From Salimicrobium album (GTDB lineage Bacteria > Bacillota > Bacilli > Bacillales > Halobacillaceae), in the NCBI RefSeq assembly GCF_900107115.1, contig NZ_FNOS01000001.1:124001-188000 (forward strand): 64,000 bases of DNA. Reading direction: 5' to 3'. Shown in pieces: positions 43,840 through 52,531 of this stretch (the first letter of the stretch is position 1; each line of letters starts with the position of its first letter). The notes under the pieces were generated by a model. That model had not been told where the DNA came from. It was given only the letters and a program-made list of their open reading frames with translations, and searched no databases. The position numbers were made by a program, and so were the translations under genes.

Positions 43840-45493
43840 ATTCAACAGAGAATATATAAGAGTAGATGGGCTGACCGCCTTCATGCACCTCTATTTCCAC
43901 ATCTTCGAATTCCGCTTCAATAAATGATTTCAGATCGGTCAGTTCCTTCTCTGACACTTCCTCTCCGTATATCACCGTCAGAATTTCGTCTTCCTCAGCA
44001 ATCATATCGGAAAGCAGTACCTTGGCCGTCTGCAGACGGTCAGAATCCGAAACCGCTATATCACCGTCATGGATCCCCATGAAATGATCTTTCTCTATCG
44101 AGACTCCTTCTATTTTTGTATCCCGTACTGCATAAGTTACCTGGCCGGTCTTGACTTCTCCAAGCAGCCCGTCCATCGCTTCCTTATTTTCCTCAAGACT
44201 CAATTCAGAGGAGAATCCAAGCATAGCGCTCATCCCCTGGGGTATGCTTTTGCTCGGAACTACAGCCACCTCTTCTTCTGCAAGATCGGCTGCCTGTTCT
44301 GCAGACATTATAATATTCTTATTGTTAGGGAGAATAAGTATGTGTTTCGCATGAGCTTTTTTGATAGCTTCCGATATATCTTTCGTAGACGGATTCATCG
44401 TCTGTCCGCCTTCGATAACTACCGATACGCCGAGGCTTTCAAAAAGTTTCTTCACCCCGTCACCCATAGCAACTGTTACGATGCCTAATTCGCTTTTCTC
44501 ACGGGGACGGGACGCTTTGTCACCTACAATAGACGTGTGCTGTTCCCTCATATTTTCTATTTTAATATTCGTCAGACTTCCGTATCGCTGACCAAGACTC
44601 AGGGCTTTGCCCGGGTCTTCCACATGAACGTGGACTTTGATAAGCTCTTCATCCGATACTACGAGAAGAGAGTCGCCGAATTCACTTAAATCTTCGCGAA
44701 AAGCATCTTCATCATAAGCGGTTTCTTCAAGCTTTGCTTCTTCGAACTTCACCATGAACTCCGTGCAATATCCATAGTGGATATCTTCCGTATTCATAAA
44801 ATCCTGGTTCAATTTATGGTGTTCGGCACTGACCATGTCTTCCATATCAATTGAAGTATCTTCTTCCTGCACCTCTTCTCCTTTGAGATTGGCAAGAAAC
44901 CCTTCATAAATAGTCAGAAAACCCTGGCCCCCGCTGTCGACGACTCCTACTTCCTTCAATACAGGAAGCAGTTCGGGTGTGTTTTCCAGAGACTTTTTCG
45001 CAGCTGTTACTACCCGTTCGAGAAACGGGATGAACTCTTTTTCCTCTTCCGCGGCCTTCTGAGCTTCTTCACTTGCCTCGCGGGCCACCGTAAGAACCGT
45101 GCCCTCCACCGGTTTCATAACTGCTTTGTAAGCCGTTTCCACCCCTCGGGCCATGGCGGTGGCATAGTCTGTGGTCGTTACTGTCCGTTTCGTTTCCATC
45201 GATTTTGAAAATCCGCGGAACAGTTGGGACAAAATGACACCCGAGTTGCCCCGTGCTCCCATCAGCAACCCTTTGGCTAAAGCTTTGGAAACCTCTCCGG
45301 TATGATCACTCGTAATACTTTTAACTTCTTCCTGACCTGAAGTCATGGAAAGGTTCATGTTTGTACCCGTATCCCCATCAGGAACGGGAAACACGTTCAG
45401 AGCATCAATCATTTGAGCATTCTTCGACAAGTAGCGGGAACCCTGAAGCACCATCGCTGCGAAGGTCCGCCCATCCAACTCCTGTAAACTCAC
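43838..45493 (-). CDS. yloV: Fatty acid kinase FakA-like, DAK-domain protein YloV
   Basis: DhaL/DAK-domain kinase that, with FakB (DegV) fatty-acid-binding partners, phosphorylates exogenous fatty acids for PlsY (family knowledge). The 551 residues have the N-terminal DhaL domain with nucleotide/Mg site (NVFPVPDGDTGTNMNLSM, ARGNSGVILSQLFRGF) and VGVVDSGGQGFLTIYEG. A middle domain (FMNTEDIHYGYCTEFMV) and a C-terminal EDD-like domain (ILILPNNKNIIMSAEQAA) follow. Paired with yloU (Asp23 family) upstream, the normal Bacillus layout. It could tie into the fapR/plsX lipid genes nearby. Confidence 0.94.
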   Translation of the reverse strand: MSLQELDGRTFAAMVLQGSRYLSKNAQMIDALNVFPVPDGDTGTNMNLSMTSGQEEVKSITSDHTGEVSKALAKGLLMGARGNSGVILSQLFRGFSKSMETKRTVTTTDYATAMARGVETAYKAVMKPVEGTVLTVAREASEEAQKAAEEEKEFIPFLERVVTAAKKSLENTPELLPVLKEVGVVDSGGQGFLTIYEGFLANLKGEEVQEEDTSIDMEDMVSAEHHKLNQDFMNTEDIHYGYCTEFMVKFEEAKLEETAYDEDAFREDLSEFGDSLLVVSDEELIKVHVHVEDPGKALSLGQRYGSLTNIKIENMREQHTSIVGDKASRPREKSELGIVTVAMGDGVKKLFESLGVSVVIEGGQTMNPSTKDISEAIKKAHAKHILILPNNKNIIMSAEQAADLAEEEVAVVPSKSIPQGMSAMLGFSSELSLEENKEAMDGLLGEVKTGQVTYAVRDTKIEGVSIEKDHFMGIHDGDIAVSDSDRLQTAKVLLSDMIAEEDEILTVIYGEEVSEKELTDLKSFIEAEFEDVEIEVHEGGQPIYSYIFSVE

Positions 45494-45529
45494 GCTTCTT
45501 CCTCCTTTAGCTGACTTTCTCAGTTTGAT

Positions 45530-45895
45530 CTAATCGTCACTCGTCACTCGTACGCCCTGTATATAGATGTTAACGGAGCTTACCGTGAGTCCGATCGTTT
45601 TGCCTAAAGTATATTTAACCTGAGATTGTACGTTGTGGGCTATCTCGGAAATTTTCGTACCATAACTCACAATGATGTACATATCAATATGTACTTCTTC
45701 CTCTTCCTGACGCACTACCACTCCCCGGGAGAAGTTCTCTTTCTTCAACATTTCCGACAGTCCGTCTCTCAGCTGATTTTTCGAAGCCATGCCTACTATA
45801 CCGTAGCATTCTACTGCAGCCCCACCGGCGACTGTGGAAATAACTTCGGTGCTTATTGTAATTTGACCATTATTTGTATTCATTTCTACCGACAT
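45530..45895 (-). CDS. yloU: Asp23/Gls24 family envelope stress protein YloU
   Basis: Small alpha/beta protein of 121 residues in the Asp23 (DUF322) family. It contains GQITISTEVISTVAGGAAVECYG-type sequence (parts: ISTEVISTVAGGAAVEC, YGIVGMASK), VHIDMYIIVSYGTKISEIA and NVQSQVKYTLGKTIGL, ending IYIQGVRV. Family members attach to the membrane and help envelope homeostasis. It precedes yloV in the usual pair. Confidence 0.94.
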   Translation of the reverse strand: MSVEMNTNNGQITISTEVISTVAGGAAVECYGIVGMASKNQLRDGLSEMLKKENFSRGVVVRQEEEEVHIDMYIIVSYGTKISEIAHNVQSQVKYTLGKTIGLTVSSVNIYIQGVRVTSDD

Positions 45896-46004
45896 TCGGA
45901 TCCTCCTTTAACATGTTCTCCATGCCCAGCAATTATAACACAGGACGACCTTCTTCCCTATAATACTCTGTAACAATTGAATCGTTCTGTCAAGAGGAAA
46001 TTCT

Positions 46005-46013
46005 TGATATAAT
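46005..46013 (+). promoter_or_regulatory. Extended -10 promoter for rpmB
   Basis: TGATATAAT combines a perfect TATAAT (46008-46013) with the TG extended -10 dinucleotide. It lies about 70 nt before the rpmB ATG. No clear -35 hexamer, as is usual for this type. Confidence 0.6.
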
Positions 46014-46082
46014 GGATTGCATTACGTTTTTGACTATGATAGAGTAATTAAGTATCTAAATTGTAAATTGGAGGGATTCGAT

Positions 46083-46271
46083 ATGGCACGTCGTTGTGTC
46101 GTTTCTGGACGTAAAACCCGGAGCGGGAACAATCGTTCTCACGCTATGAACGCAAATAAACGTAAATTTAAAGCTAACGTACAAAAGGTTCGCATCCTCG
46201 TTGATGGAAAACCGAAAAAAGTTTACGTTTCTGCCCGCGAGCTGAAATCAGGCAAAGTAACTCGCGTATGA
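46083..46271 (+). CDS. rpmB: 50S ribosomal protein L28
   Basis: Large-subunit ribosomal protein of 62 residues: [23 protein letters not shown], then [20 protein letters not shown] and [11 protein letters not shown]. It has one cysteine only, so it is the zinc-free form. GGAGG lies 8 nt upstream of ATG 46083; the open frame extends further upstream without support. It is transcribed opposite to its neighbours, as in B. subtilis, but the spoVM gene normally nearby is absent. Confidence 0.97.
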   Translation: MARRCVVSGRKTRSGNNRSHAMNANKRKFKANVQKVRILVDGKPKKVYVSARELKSGKVTRV

Positions 46272-46275
46272 TGCT

Positions 46276-46301
46276 AAAAAGCACCCCTCGGGGTGCTTTT
46301 T
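46276..46301. terminator. Bidirectional terminator between rpmB and thiN
   Basis: AAAAAGCACCCC (46276-46287) and GGGGTGCTTTTT (46290-46301) pair perfectly, with effective loop CCTCGG once tight closing pairs open. T runs lie on both strands. It ends rpmB and the convergent operon ending in thiN. Confidence 0.9.
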
Positions 46302-46304
46302 TTA

Positions 46305-46964
46305 TTATTCAGGAATGTATGGAGCTGCATCTCTGCTTTTGATCGTCAGCACGATCCCCTCTTCAAAGGAATAAGTTCCAGTTTCCTTTTCCAGTTCGTT
46401 GGAAAGGCACAACGTGGAGCCGATAGGCAGATCCTCCGCTTCCAGATGATACTTGAACCCCTGCAGGGACAAGCTCTTCACCTTAAGGGAAAGGGGGATG
46501 AAAGACACGTAAGGGTAATCGTCACTATATTCAACGGTATGCACCCCCGGAAGTTTCACTTCGATTTCGTTTTGACGGTCCACAATCGTCCCTTTAAGAT
46601 TTTGCTGAATCATGGGGTACAGAAGTTGAATGTTAGCCAGCGTGTGATCCATCCTTCCGCCTGTAACCCCGTAAAACAGAATGTGATCCGCTCCTTTCGA
46701 AATGGCTTCCTGTACTGCCAGTTCAAGGTCTGTCTCATCTTTTTCACGGGAGTAAACCTTCGTTTCGTAAGCTTCTTCTTTGATTTTTCGAAGCGTGTCG
46801 GAAGTGACCGAGTCAAAGTCACCGATTGCCAGATCCACACGCATCCCTCTTTCCAAAAGCACCTGCGCTCCACCGTCTGCTCCTATCCAGAAAGATACAT
46901 CCTCGTAAAAGTTCTCCGGTATATACTGCGACGGTCCCCCGCCTACAATTGCAATTAAGCTCAT
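46305..46964 (-). CDS. thiN: Thiamine pyrophosphokinase
   Basis: Converts thiamine plus ATP to thiamine diphosphate. The 219 residues have LIAIVGGGPSQYIP, FWIGADGGAQVLLERG, AIGDFDSVT and EKDETDLELAVQEAISKGA, then FYGVTGGRMDHTLANIQLL, all typical of the TPK catalytic domain, plus a C-terminal thiamine-binding beta domain (VSFIPLSLKVKSLSLQGFKY). Last gene of the long remA-to-thiN operon. Length is typical (B. subtilis ThiN 214). Confidence 0.96.
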   Translation of the reverse strand: MSLIAIVGGGPSQYIPENFYEDVSFWIGADGGAQVLLERGMRVDLAIGDFDSVTSDTLRKIKEEAYETKVYSREKDETDLELAVQEAISKGADHILFYGVTGGRMDHTLANIQLLYPMIQQNLKGTIVDRQNEIEVKLPGVHTVEYSDDYPYVSFIPLSLKVKSLSLQGFKYHLEAEDLPIGSTLCLSNELEKETGTYSFEEGIVLTIKSRDAAPYIPE

Positions 46965-46976
46965 ATCTGAAAGCCC

Positions 46977-47627
46977 CTAACTGTCACGAATTTCTGATAC
47001 AGCTTTTTCCCGGTCCCGGTCGTTGAATATCGCACTTCCGGCCACGAGCACATCAGCTCCTGCCTGTTTGCATAAGCCGGAGGTTTCTTTATTGACTCCT
47101 CCGTCCACTTCAATTTCGTAGGAATAATTGTTCATTTCTTTTCTCCACGTATAAAGTTTCTCCACTTTCTCCATGACCTCCGGAATAAACTTCTGACCTC
47201 CAAAACCGGGGTTTACGGACATCACCAGTACAAGCTCCACTTCATGCAGAATCGGTTTTAGCATTTCGACAGGGGTTGCCGGATTAATAACCACGCCGGC
47301 TTTTGTCCCGCTGTTTTTTATCAGCTGAATGGTTCGGTGCAGGTGAGATGTAGCCTCCTGATGAACAGTAATTATGGATGCGCCCGCTTCGGCAAATGCC
47401 TCCACATAATTTTCCGGGTCACTGATCATCAGATGAACGTCCAGCGGCAGATCAGTTACCGGACGAATAGCTTTTACGACAGGTATACCTATAGAAATAT
47501 TAGGTACGAATTTTCCATCCATAACATCAACATGGATATAATCCGCTCCTGCCTGTTCCACTTCCTTAATTTCCGATTCCAAGTTGGCAAAATCTGAAGC
47601 AAGAATAGATGGGGCTATTTTGGTCAT
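46977..47627 (-). CDS. rpe: Ribulose-phosphate 3-epimerase
   Basis: Pentose phosphate pathway TIM-barrel enzyme interconverting ribulose 5-phosphate and xylulose 5-phosphate. The 216 residues contain IAPSILASDFANLESEI, DYIHVDVMDGKFVPNISIG, LDVHLMISDPENYVEAFA, VLVMSVNPGFGGQKFIPEV and EVDGGVNKET, which provide the metal-binding His/Asp and phosphate loop. It lies 3 nt downstream of rsgA. Confidence 0.98.
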   Translation of the reverse strand: MTKIAPSILASDFANLESEIKEVEQAGADYIHVDVMDGKFVPNISIGIPVVKAIRPVTDLPLDVHLMISDPENYVEAFAEAGASIITVHQEATSHLHRTIQLIKNSGTKAGVVINPATPVEMLKPILHEVELVLVMSVNPGFGGQKFIPEVMEKVEKLYTWRKEMNNYSYEIEVDGGVNKETSGLCKQAGADVLVAGSAIFNDRDREKAVSEIRDS

Positions 47628-47630
47628 AAT

Positions 47631-48497
47631 TCAATACCTCGGCTTTCTGTTTTGTATTTCGTGTAAAAATTCAATGTAATGGTCGTACCTGAACTCATGG
47701 ATATTCCCATCCTCGACTGCCTGTTTCACAGCACACTTTGGTTCCCTGTCATGTATACATCCCCTGAATTTACAATCGGGAGCGTACTCTCTGATTTCCG
47801 GAAAGCACTCTGCCAGACTCACAGATGTTACCGGATCAAAATCGAGAGAGCTGAACCCGGGGGTGTCCGCCACCAGACCTCCATTGATTGAAAACAGCTC
47901 GACTCTCCTCGTCGTGTGTTTTCCTCTGCCAAGACTGCGGGATATTTCTCCCGTCTCGAGAAAAAGAGAGGACTGCAGAGCATTCAGCAGAGTGGACTTC
48001 CCTACCCCCGATTGTCCTGCTATCACAGTTGTTTTGCTTTTGAAAAGATCTTTGACCCGGGTGAGTGCCTCTTCGTTTCCGGGATCAGTCAAAATGACCT
48101 CGTATCCTGCCTGCTCGTAAATTCTGCGGTACTTTGCTATATCTTCCGAAGCGGTAACCCGGTCCTGTTTTGAAATGACAATTACAGGATTTATCATTTT
48201 AGCCTCTATTAAAACTAAGAACCTGTCGAGCAGTCGGGAGTTGAACTTAGGTTCCACCGCAGAGACTACCACGATTGCCTGATCAATATTGGCAATAGGA
48301 GGACGAATGAGTTCATTCGATCTTTCTTCCACAGAAAGAAGGTACCCTTGTTCAGGGTCGAATTGAACGACATCCCCGACAAGCGGGCTGATTTTTTTGT
48401 TTCTGAACAATCCACGACCTCTACAACGGTAAACTTCCTCACCCATCAACACATCGTAAAACCCGCTCAGTGATTGGATAATGATACCCCGAGCCAT
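47631..48497 (-). CDS. rsgA: Small ribosomal subunit biogenesis GTPase RsgA (CpgA)
   Basis: Circularly permuted GTPase that matures the 30S subunit and is a PrkC substrate in B. subtilis. The 288 residues have an N-terminal OB fold, G4 in the form SKQD (VISKQDRV), G1 GQSGVGKSTLLNAL, G3 DTPGFSS, and a C-terminal zinc knuckle CKFRGCIHDREPKCAV. Located next to prkC-prpC as usual. Confidence 0.97.
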   Translation of the reverse strand: MARGIIIQSLSGFYDVLMGEEVYRCRGRGLFRNKKISPLVGDVVQFDPEQGYLLSVEERSNELIRPPIANIDQAIVVVSAVEPKFNSRLLDRFLVLIEAKMINPVIVISKQDRVTASEDIAKYRRIYEQAGYEVILTDPGNEEALTRVKDLFKSKTTVIAGQSGVGKSTLLNALQSSLFLETGEISRSLGRGKHTTRRVELFSINGGLVADTPGFSSLDFDPVTSVSLAECFPEIREYAPDCKFRGCIHDREPKCAVKQAVEDGNIHEFRYDHYIEFLHEIQNRKPRY

Positions 48498-48509
48498 CCA
48501 ATTCCTCCT

Positions 48510-50417
48510 CTAATATTCCGTCTTACCTTCTTTCACAATGTCCCCGTGCTTCTCTACACGGTATACAGCTTCCTCTCCTTCTCTTATCTGCACATCTATT
48601 TCCACAGTTTTCTCTTCCGTAATGACTTTTTCCAGGAAAACTTCTTTATCTTTCGTATTGGCATCTTTCAAAAATATCTGATACGTCTCCTCTTCCCCAT
48701 TTTCCCCGGTGTAGGGCAGATCGAAAGTCAACGTCTTTTCTTTCATCGGTTTCTCCTTCTGGCCCAGTGAAAGACTTATAGTGACCTTGGTACCTCTCTC
48801 AATTTCCGAGAAAGCGTCCGGAGACTGGGAGACTATTTTTCCGGCCTCCACTTCCCCCGAAAACTGTTCCTCGACTTTCATTTTCATCCCCTCTCCTTCC
48901 AGGTATTCCCGGGCTTTGTCCTCACTCATTCCCCTCAGGGGTCTGAGCAGAACCTTCGGAGGACCGGAGCTTACTCTGAACAATACACTGGTCTCGCCGG
49001 GGATCACTTTGCGATCGGCAGCCGGCTGCAGTTGTTCAAGAATTTCACCCGCGGGACGTTCCGAACTGTTATGGATGGAAAACACGGAAGTGAACCCTTT
49101 TTCTTCAAGTGTTTTTTTTGCTGCCCTGAAGTCTTCCCCTGTGTAATCCGATATCTTAACAGTCCTTTTCCCCCTACTGGAGACGACTGTGACTTCCGTT
49201 TCTTCAGGAACCCTGCTGCCAGGAGAGGGGCTTATCTGAATTACGTCGCCTTCCTCCACGTCATCGGAATAGGCACTTCCTCTTTCCACCTGCAGACTGG
49301 AATCGAGAAGAGTGCTGTAAGCATCTTCATATTCCATTCCGGTAACATCAGCCACTTCGACTTCTTTCGGTCCAAGAACCATTGGTACTGCTACAGCCGC
49401 CCCTCCACCTATAAACAGAAAAATGATAAATGCGATAATCCAGACTCTGCCCTTTTTCCTCTTTTTCTCCCTCAGAGGTTTGCCGCCTGCATGTCGTAAA
49501 GTCTCTTCCGCGCCCCCGGAACGGTAGTCTTCCGTCACCACAGGAATCGCCTTCGTTTCTTCGCCTTCTTCCTCCGGGAGTTTAAAAGGAGCAGGGTTTC
49601 TTTCCGTCAGACATCTGCTTAAATCTTCATCCATTTCTTCAACTTCAGAGTAGCGGTGCAGGGGGTTTTTGGCAGTGGCTTTCAATACGATATTTTCTAT
49701 ACTTTGCGGGACTTCAGTATATTTGGATATGGAAGGTGTATCATGCTGGAGATGTTTCAGTGCGACAGATACCGGAGACTCCCCGGAAAAAGGGAGGCGG
49801 CCGGTCAATAGTTCGAACAGGACGATACCGAGAGAATAAATGTCTGATCTTCTGGTCGCTGTACCTCCTCTGGCCTGCTCCGGTGATAAATAGTGGACGG
49901 AACCGAGCACAGAATTCGTCTGGGTAAGTGCAGTGGAGGAAAGTGCCATGGCTATACCAAAGTCGGTCACTTTCACTGTTCCCTGAGGGCTGATAAGAAT
50001 GTTCTGAGGTTTAATATCCCGGTGAATCAGACCGTTGGCATGAGCATAATCCATAGCTTCGGTGATCTGTCTCATAATGCCGACAGCTTCAGCAGGGTCG
50101 ACCGGGGAATGGTACTGTATGTATTTTTTCAGCGTCATCCCTTCTATGAGTTCCATTACCATGTAATAGATGCCCTGTTCTTCGCCCACATCAAATATAT
50201 TTACGATATTGGGGTGGTTAAGACTTATGGAAGCCTGGGCTTCACGATGGAACCTGGCGATGAACTCTTCATCTTCCCCGTACTCCATGCGAAGCACTTT
50301 AACTGCCACTTCCTGCTCGCTGACAGTGTCAAAAGCTAAATAAACATACGCCATCCCTCCGCCGCCAATCATTTCCTTTACAAGAAAGCGGTCATTTAGC
50401 CATTGATTTTCAAGCAT
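48510..50417 (-). CDS. prkC: Serine/threonine protein kinase PrkC with PASTA domains
   Basis: Membrane kinase that senses muropeptides. The 635 residues comprise the kinase domain (1-~270: GGGGMAYVYLA loop, VAVKVLR Lys, HRDIKPQNILI catalytic loop, KVTDFGIA, YLSPEQARGG), an acidic juxtamembrane segment, and one membrane helix near 333-355 (VWIIAFIIFLFIGGGAAVAV). Three extracellular PASTA repeats (about 358-560) precede a C-terminal domain of unknown role. Its ATG overlaps the prpC stop. Confidence 0.97.
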   Translation of the reverse strand: MLENQWLNDRFLVKEMIGGGGMAYVYLAFDTVSEQEVAVKVLRMEYGEDEEFIARFHREAQASISLNHPNIVNIFDVGEEQGIYYMVMELIEGMTLKKYIQYHSPVDPAEAVGIMRQITEAMDYAHANGLIHRDIKPQNILISPQGTVKVTDFGIAMALSSTALTQTNSVLGSVHYLSPEQARGGTATRRSDIYSLGIVLFELLTGRLPFSGESPVSVALKHLQHDTPSISKYTEVPQSIENIVLKATAKNPLHRYSEVEEMDEDLSRCLTERNPAPFKLPEEEGEETKAIPVVTEDYRSGGAEETLRHAGGKPLREKKRKKGRVWIIAFIIFLFIGGGAAVAVPMVLGPKEVEVADVTGMEYEDAYSTLLDSSLQVERGSAYSDDVEEGDVIQISPSPGSRVPEETEVTVVSSRGKRTVKISDYTGEDFRAAKKTLEEKGFTSVFSIHNSSERPAGEILEQLQPAADRKVIPGETSVLFRVSSGPPKVLLRPLRGMSEDKAREYLEGEGMKMKVEEQFSGEVEAGKIVSQSPDAFSEIERGTKVTISLSLGQKEKPMKEKTLTFDLPYTGENGEEETYQIFLKDANTKDKEVFLEKVITEEKTVEIDVQIREGEEAVYRVEKHGDIVKEGKTEY

Positions 50418-51178
50418 TATCTTTCACCTTCTTTATCAGTAAAAGCAGACCTTTTAATGACGGCAAGAGAAATATTGTCTTCTCCTCCACGCTCATTTGC
50501 CAGGTCAATCCAATGTTGTACGAGCCCTTCGTCCTGCTCGCTGAAGTCCTGGAGTTTTGAGAGTTCCGGATCCGATACCTTATCTGTCAAGCCGTCGGAA
50601 CAAAGCAGAATTCGTGTAGTTCCTTCTGTTGAAGGAAAGTACAGATCAGGTGAAATATTCTTCTCTGTTCCGATAGCCTGGGTAAGAATATTTTTTCTCG
50701 GGTGGTCTTCTGCTTCTTCCTCGGAAATCCGGCCGGCACGTACCATTTCATTAACGAGGGAGTGGTCGCTGGTAGCCTGATGGAACCCGTTAACATCAGC
50801 TATGTAACAGCGACTGTCACCGACGTTCACTATGCCGATCATATGCGGTGTACACACGGCAGCTACAACCGTCGTACCCATCCCCTGGTACTCCCTGTGT
50901 AGAGAGCCAAGGCGGAGGACTTCCCCGTTGATTTCATGAATTATCTCTTCGAACCAGCCTTTTATATCTTTGGAATCTGTAAAAGACTCCTTTTCGTTAA
51001 AAGATGCTTTCATACGATCTACGGCAATTTTGCTTGCTACATCTCCCGCCCGGTGTCCGCCCATACCGTCCGCAACGACGGCCAACCAGAAATTTCCATA
51101 CGGGTGTTTACTGACAGAACCCGAATCTTCATTGTGAGGTCTTACTTTCCCTTTATCTGTGCGAAAAAGTCCTTCCAC
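50417..51178 (-). CDS. prpC: Serine/threonine protein phosphatase PrpC (PP2C)
   Basis: PPM-family metal-dependent phosphatase that reverses PrkC. The 253 residues contain TDKGKVRPHNEDSG (metal-binding NED), VVADGMGGHRAGDVAS (DGMGG), VNVGDSRCYI, QATSDHSLVNEMV and LLCSDGLTDKV, GGEDNISLAVI. Complete set of PP2C motifs. It lies immediately after rsmB by 9 nt; rlmN, which sits here in B. subtilis, is missing. Confidence 0.97.
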   Translation of the reverse strand: MEGLFRTDKGKVRPHNEDSGSVSKHPYGNFWLAVVADGMGGHRAGDVASKIAVDRMKASFNEKESFTDSKDIKGWFEEIIHEINGEVLRLGSLHREYQGMGTTVVAAVCTPHMIGIVNVGDSRCYIADVNGFHQATSDHSLVNEMVRAGRISEEEAEDHPRKNILTQAIGTEKNISPDLYFPSTEGTTRILLCSDGLTDKVSDPELSKLQDFSEQDEGLVQHWIDLANERGGEDNISLAVIKRSAFTDKEGER

Positions 51179-51187
51179 ACTCTCACC

Positions 51188-52531
51188 TCATTTCGATTTT
51201 TTTCTGAGCAGAGTAACAAAAAATCCGTCGGAGTCCGCATCCTGAGGGAAAATTTGAAGACCGACCCGGGAAACGACCCGATGCTGTAAGTCTTCCGGCA
51301 CTTTGTCGCCGAAATCTTCCGTTTCAAACGCCGGGTGGCGCTTCAGAAAATCCCGTACTGCTTCGTCATTTTCATGCCGGTCTACTGTACAGGTGCTGTA
51401 CACCAGCAGACCATTCTCTTTCAACAGTGGTGCCACGTGATCCAAAATATGGTCCTGAACTTCCCTCAATCTGTAAATATCTTCTTCTTTCTTACTGTAT
51501 TTAATATCGGGTTTACTCCGTATAACTCCAAAACCTGAACACGGAGCATCTACCAGTATATGGTCGAACGTTTCATTGTTATGCTTATCCTGAAGTTTTC
51601 TGGCATCGTAATTCTCCGCATGAATGTTCGTCAGCCGGAGAGTATTCGCCTTCTCTCTAATAAGACCTGCTTTCTTCTTATGGAGATCGTAGGCATAAAC
51701 GGCGCCCTCATTCTTCATCTTTTCGCTTATATGAGTGGTTTTTCCTCCCGGGGCGGCACAGGCATCAAGTACTGTCTGTCCCGGCTCGGGATTCATCAGT
51801 TCGGCCACAAGCATGGAACTCTGATCCTGAATAGTCACAAGCCCTTCCCGGAAAAGGCGATGTTTAATGATATTCCCCTCATGTACAATGATCCCCTGGG
51901 AGGAAAAGCGGGACTCTTCGACCTCAAACCCGTCCCGTTCAAGTTCTGTTACGGCCTCTGCCCTGCTCAGAAGTAAAGGCTGTACTCTTATGCTTTCCGG
52001 CATGCGAAGCTGGTTCGTCATGCACATACTTTCTGTAGTCTCATACCCGTACTGATCGATCCAGCGGTTGACCAGCCAGTAAGGATGGCTCGTTCGTATA
52101 GCGAGTCTTTCGGCAGAGTCTTCGATTTCGTCTGCAGAACGGACTCCTTCCCTTTGTACAGACCGCAGAACCGCGTTTGTAAACGAGGCTGTCCCCTTGT
52201 GACCTTTTCGTTTGGATATGGATACAGCCTCATTCAACACAGCATGATCCGGGATCCGGTCAAGCATTTCCATTTGATACACGGACATATAAAGGAGCCA
52301 CTTCACCCAGGGAGTGATTTTCTTCTGCTTTTTCATAAAGGGCTCCAGCCAGTAATCCAGCAGATCTCTGTGCTGAAGCGTTCCATATACGAGTTCGGTG
52401 AGAAGACCGGAATCCTGAGAGGAGAATTGGCCATTTTCAATTTCCCGATTGACGAGAACGTGGCTGAACCCGCCTTCTTCCCCGACACGAGTCAAAAGAT
52501 ATAGAGCTGATTCCCGCACTGTATTACTCAT
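51188..52531 (-). CDS. rsmB: 16S rRNA (cytosine-967-C5)-methyltransferase RsmB
   Basis: SAM-dependent m5C967 methyltransferase (Fmu/Sun). About 447 residues from ATG 52531. An N-terminal NusB-like domain (RESALYLLTRVGEEGGFSHV ... AVLNEAVSISKRKG) precedes the Rossmann domain: DACAAPGGKTTHISE, VDAPCSGFGVIRSKPD with catalytic Cys (PC motif), and YSTCTVDRHENDEAV with the second catalytic Cys. The start lies inside the end of fmt (overlap 8 nt), so the upstream extension of the frame is spurious. Confidence 0.97.
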   Translation of the reverse strand: MSNTVRESALYLLTRVGEEGGFSHVLVNREIENGQFSSQDSGLLTELVYGTLQHRDLLDYWLEPFMKKQKKITPWVKWLLYMSVYQMEMLDRIPDHAVLNEAVSISKRKGHKGTASFTNAVLRSVQREGVRSADEIEDSAERLAIRTSHPYWLVNRWIDQYGYETTESMCMTNQLRMPESIRVQPLLLSRAEAVTELERDGFEVEESRFSSQGIIVHEGNIIKHRLFREGLVTIQDQSSMLVAELMNPEPGQTVLDACAAPGGKTTHISEKMKNEGAVYAYDLHKKKAGLIREKANTLRLTNIHAENYDARKLQDKHNNETFDHILVDAPCSGFGVIRSKPDIKYSKKEEDIYRLREVQDHILDHVAPLLKENGLLVYSTCTVDRHENDEAVRDFLKRHPAFETEDFGDKVPEDLQHRVVSRVGLQIFPQDADSDGFFVTLLRKKSK

